The translations under genes and the position numbers were made by a program. DNA of 64,000 nt from contig NZ_AUFO01000012.1 of NCBI RefSeq assembly GCF_000426545.1, positions 1-64,000 of the forward strand, in the 5' to 3' direction. The DNA comes from Paenibacillus massiliensis subsp. panacisoli DSM 21345 (GTDB lineage Bacteria > Bacillota > Bacilli > Paenibacillales > Paenibacillaceae). Under the pieces are notes generated by a model that was not told where the DNA came from, did not search any database, and saw only the letters and a list, made by a program, of their open reading frames with translations. Shown here piece after piece: positions 61,468-64,000 of this stretch; position 1 is the stretch's first letter, and the number at the start of each line of letters is the position of its first letter.

Positions 61468-62274
61468 TTATCGGTAGGTTTTATGCTGCAGCTCATCGAG
61501 GCTCTTGAACGTATAGCCTTGCTGCTGGGCCGCCTGAATAATGGAAGGCAATGCCTCCATATTATCCTTGGACACCGAGTGCAGCAAAAGAACGGCTCCA
61601 GGGTGGAATTGTGAGACCACCTGCCGGAAGGCATGATTGGAGCCCATTTGCCGCTGTACATCCCAATCCTTGTAGGCGGCAGACCAGAATACGTTGGTAT
61701 ATCCTGCCTCTTGGCACACCTTCAATACCTTTCCGCTGAAGATACCACGCGGTGGTCTGACATACTTCATTTCCGATTGTCCCGTAATCTTGCCTGCTGC
61801 CTCGCGTACCTTGTCCAGCTCTGTACGGATCTGCTCAGCAGATAGTGTAGTCATATCCGGGTGACTCCAGGAGTGGTTGCCGATGATATGGCCCTCATCC
61901 GCCATTCGGCGTAGCAGCTCAGGCTGATCTCGCACGAAATGTCCGGTTACGAAAAAGGCGGCCGGTACCTTATGCTGCTTCAGAACATCCAGTACTTTGC
62001 CTGTATAGCCATTCTCGTAGCCATTGTCGAAGGTCAGATATAGCTCCTTGTGGCTCGTATCTCCCAAGAAGACGGCTCCTTGCTCCTGCAGCTTGTCCAT
62101 GAAGCCTTCCTGTGCAATGGATGGAAGCTCGCCGTTACGGCTTTTCTTGAATCCAAAATGAAAGGGCTGACCGTCTCCAGCCGCTGTGGCTACGCTGTCC
62201 ATGCCTGGTACAGTCAGGATCAGCAAGCCACCTAATAGGAGCCAGCCTAGCTTTTTCACGATCAATGTCTTCAA
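61468..62274 (-). CDS. pdaA: polysaccharide deacetylase, PdaA-like
   Basis: 268 residues. Signal/anchor helix (about 8-28) then a NodB-type deacetylase domain: LYLTFDNGYENGYTGKVLD (PdaA-specific variant of motif 1), NHSWSHPDMT (metal His), RPPRGIFSG and VLLLHSVSKDN. PdaA makes muramic delta-lactam in spore cortex. Length close to B. subtilis PdaA (about 263). Start chosen as TTG at 62274, nine bases after AGGAGG; upstream in-frame ATGs would add up to 36 residues before the signal helix. Confidence 0.87.
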   Translation of the reverse strand: MKTLIVKKLGWLLLGGLLILTVPGMDSVATAAGDGQPFHFGFKKSRNGELPSIAQEGFMDKLQEQGAVFLGDTSHKELYLTFDNGYENGYTGKVLDVLKQHKVPAAFFVTGHFVRDQPELLRRMADEGHIIGNHSWSHPDMTTLSAEQIRTELDKVREAAGKITGQSEMKYVRPPRGIFSGKVLKVCQEAGYTNVFWSAAYKDWDVQRQMGSNHAFRQVVSQFHPGAVLLLHSVSKDNMEALPSIIQAAQQQGYTFKSLDELQHKTYR

Positions 62275-62600
62275 TACGTTAAACCTCCTGTTCATGATGT
62301 GCATCTTCCGCACGACACGGATACTCATAGGCTTGTCAGGAAGCGGAGCAAATATGTAAGCTTTTTGCATAAATTTTCTCAAAGGTATCTATTCCACCTT
62401 CGATCTTGTATTGCTCAGAATCCGTTCAGAGGCACGATCTATAATCAATTTGGAGAGGTACATCAGAATTACCATGATTTGTGGTCTTTATTTGGGGTAA
62501 GAGGATGACGGATGACAGTGAATGGGCTACTATAGCCTTACAGCTGGATAATGGCAGGTTCCTTGTCCAGACACTAAAAAACCGGGAGAGCCTCTTATCT

Positions 62601-64000
62601 ATGAAAAAGCAAATCGTAAGCATAGCTGTGGTTGTACTAATGACCGTAGCTCTGCCAGTGTATCTCATCCTAGCGTGGTCCGCAGATAGCCGGGAGCTTC
62701 CGCGTGCAGAGAAGGGAGTGCTGGATCTTCGTGAATGGAACTTTCGTGAGCAGGGTGTAGTACAGCTTCGTGGTGAATGGGAGTTCTATTCGGAGCGCTT
62801 CCTACCGCCATCCCCTCCTGTTATGCGGATGACAGAGGCTTCTCTGGATGTGCACTCGCTGAATAGGGTTCAGAAATCATACATAGCCGTGCCTGGAAAA
62901 TGGGACAGTGCTCTCCCGGATGGTCAGCCTGACGGATTTGGTACTTACCGCCTTCGAATATTACTGCCTGATGAGCAGGAGGACGTATACGGTGTCACCA
63001 TGCAGAATATTCGCTCCGCGAGTCGTGTCTACCTGAATGATACGGAGATCGGAGCCAGTGGGGAGCCTAGCAGAACAGCGGATACTGGACAACCAGGGAA
63101 TGTTCCGTTTACTGGATTCGGCAAAACAGATGGCAGCACGCTTGAGCTGACGATCCATGCAGCGAATTATAGCTATGCTTCAGGAGGGATGGTCAAGCCG
63201 TTGCTCTTCGGAGATACAGGCTCCATTCAGCAGGTACGGAATAAGGCATTAGCTATGGATCTGCTGGTTGCAGCTGGATTCTTCCTGCCTGCTCTCTATT
63301 TCATGGTACTGTACCGTCTGCGGAAAAAGGAGCTGTCTCTGCTCTACTTGGGTGGATTTTGCTTCGCCGCATTGCTGTACTGTCTGGTGCAGGGTGAGAA
63401 GCTGGCAGGTACGATTCCTGGCATTCCCTATGAATGGATCCTGCGCATTCAGTTGATCTCATCGACACTGGTGTATTTTTTCCTGCTAAGGTATGTGAGC
63501 ACCTATATAGAGGGATTGGTGCACCGTATCGCCCTTTGGATATCGACAGGCTGCACTGTATTGTTGGTGGCCATCGGCCTGCTGCTACCTACGATTATCA
63601 TGTCTACTACCGAGCCGGTATTGCTAATGTATGCCATCGTAAGTGTGCTCTATTCGGTGTATGCCATGGCCAAGGGGCTGGTCATGCGACCGGAGAGTGT
63701 TACATATATGACCGCCAGTATGCTCAGCATTATGATGACGGTTGTAGTAACCATCACGAATCTGGTGGGGAGACTGGAAATCAAGGGCTTGATTGCCTAT
63801 GAAGTCCTGATCTTCGTCAGTGCCCAGGCGCTCCTGCTGGCTCATCGGTATGCCAAATCGTTCTATGAGGTGGAGAGCCTGTCTCACCGCTTGCTCACGC
63901 TGGATGGCTTGAAGGATGAGTTCCTTGCCAATACCTCGCATGAGCTGAGAACTCCACTGCACGGAATTATTAACATTGCCCAGTCCACCATCGAGCGCTC
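62601..64000 (+). CDS. 7TMR-DISM sensor histidine kinase, N-terminal part (cut by window end)
   Basis: The frame is open from ATG 62601 to the window end, 466 codons. Signal helix (about 5-24), an extracellular beta-rich domain (about 45-215; RGEWEFYSERF, GTYRLRILLP), seven membrane helices (about 220-415), then a coiled segment and the start of a HisKA domain with phosphoacceptor His in NTSHELRTPLHGI. The ATPase domain and any receiver lie beyond 64000. Ligand likely carbohydrate-like in this class; unknown here. The gap 62275-62600 before it shows no gene. Confidence 0.9.
   Translation, partial: MKKQIVSIAVVVLMTVALPVYLILAWSADSRELPRAEKGVLDLREWNFREQGVVQLRGEWEFYSERFLPPSPPVMRMTEASLDVHSLNRVQKSYIAVPGKWDSALPDGQPDGFGTYRLRILLPDEQEDVYGVTMQNIRSASRVYLNDTEIGASGEPSRTADTGQPGNVPFTGFGKTDGSTLELTIHAANYSYASGGMVKPLLFGDTGSIQQVRNKALAMDLLVAAGFFLPALYFMVLYRLRKKELSLLYLGGFCFAALLYCLVQGEKLAGTIPGIPYEWILRIQLISSTLVYFFLLRYVSTYIEGLVHRIALWISTGCTVLLVAIGLLLPTIIMSTTEPVLLMYAIVSVLYSVYAMAKGLVMRPESVTYMTASMLSIMMTVVVTITNLVGRLEIKGLIAYEVLIFVSAQALLLAHRYAKSFYEVESLSHRLLTLDGLKDEFLANTSHELRTPLHGIINIAQSTIER

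Overview
The window looks like a chromosomal segment of a Paenibacillus-type, endospore-forming Bacillota. Signs are a 23S-5S-tRNA cluster downstream of an rRNA operon, strong GGAGG ribosome binding sites, many TTG starts, YesM/YesN-type and DegS/NarL-type two-component systems, a Bacillus-type Fnr with C-terminal cysteines, tandem glycine, purine and TPP riboswitches, a PdaA-like spore deacetylase and candidate Spo0A boxes. I could not search databases; all names come from reading motifs, lengths and context.

Layout. 1-2600: end of 23S rRNA, a 5S gene and 21 tRNA genes, then a terminator. 2.7-6.2 kb: an Nre-like nitrate/oxygen-sensing set (GAF protein, NarL-type regulator, PAS kinase) divergent from an Fnr-like regulator that has its own Fnr-type box. 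6.5-6.8 kb: a tiny gene behind a near-perfect Fur box. 7-13.4 kb: a sugar ABC importer with its YesM/YesN sensor pair. 13.4-16.4 kb: a split-barrel flavin protein and a secreted protein of nine Ig-like repeats. 16.7-18.6 kb: L-serine dehydratase under a tandem glycine riboswitch. 18.9-20.6 kb: an FAD-dependent dehydrogenase behind a PurR-like inverted repeat and a guanine-class purine riboswitch wired as an ON switch. 20.7-23.8 kb: a polar amino acid ABC importer whose ATPase seems to start at CTG. 24.4-31.1 kb: cupin, DUF4261 protein, aldo/keto reductase, DUF445 protein and a chemotaxis receptor. 31.3-34 kb: YcnI and a CopC-CopD-YtkA fusion (copper). 34.3-38.6 kb: a signalling cluster of DUF5317 membrane protein, a 31-residue peptide gene not previously delimited, a membrane GGDEF/HD-GYP protein and a two-component pair. 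39-40.7 kb: an Lsa-type ABC-F protein behind a 16-codon leader peptide and hairpin. 41-45.8 kb: Bcr/CflA exporter and csoR-copZ-copA with two CsoR-type operators. 46-49.9 kb: serine hydrolase, then an ABC-2-type permease, TetR regulator and nitroreductase. 50-54.5 kb: TPP-riboswitch-controlled thiamine-precursor ABC importer ending in a TatD hydrolase. 54.7-64 kb: split-barrel protein, a frameshifted GNAT pseudogene, a LysM-anchored 5'-nucleotidase, an EAL phosphodiesterase, an unrecognised protein, a PdaA-like deacetylase, and the start of a 7TMR-DISM histidine kinase cut by the window end.

How the parts work together. Much of the window is sensing: five histidine kinases, two c-di-GMP enzymes, one chemoreceptor, and RNA switches for glycine, guanine and TPP. 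Copper handling is split into an uptake-like unit (YcnJ/YcnI) and an efflux unit (CsoR/CopZ/CopA). The best candidates for new biology are the guanine-ON/PurR-box flavoprotein unit, the DUF5317-peptide-sensor cluster with an agr-like layout but no agr homology, and the Nre-like system whose kinase lacks the iron-sulfur cysteines. No CRISPR array, prophage or intact insertion sequence was seen.
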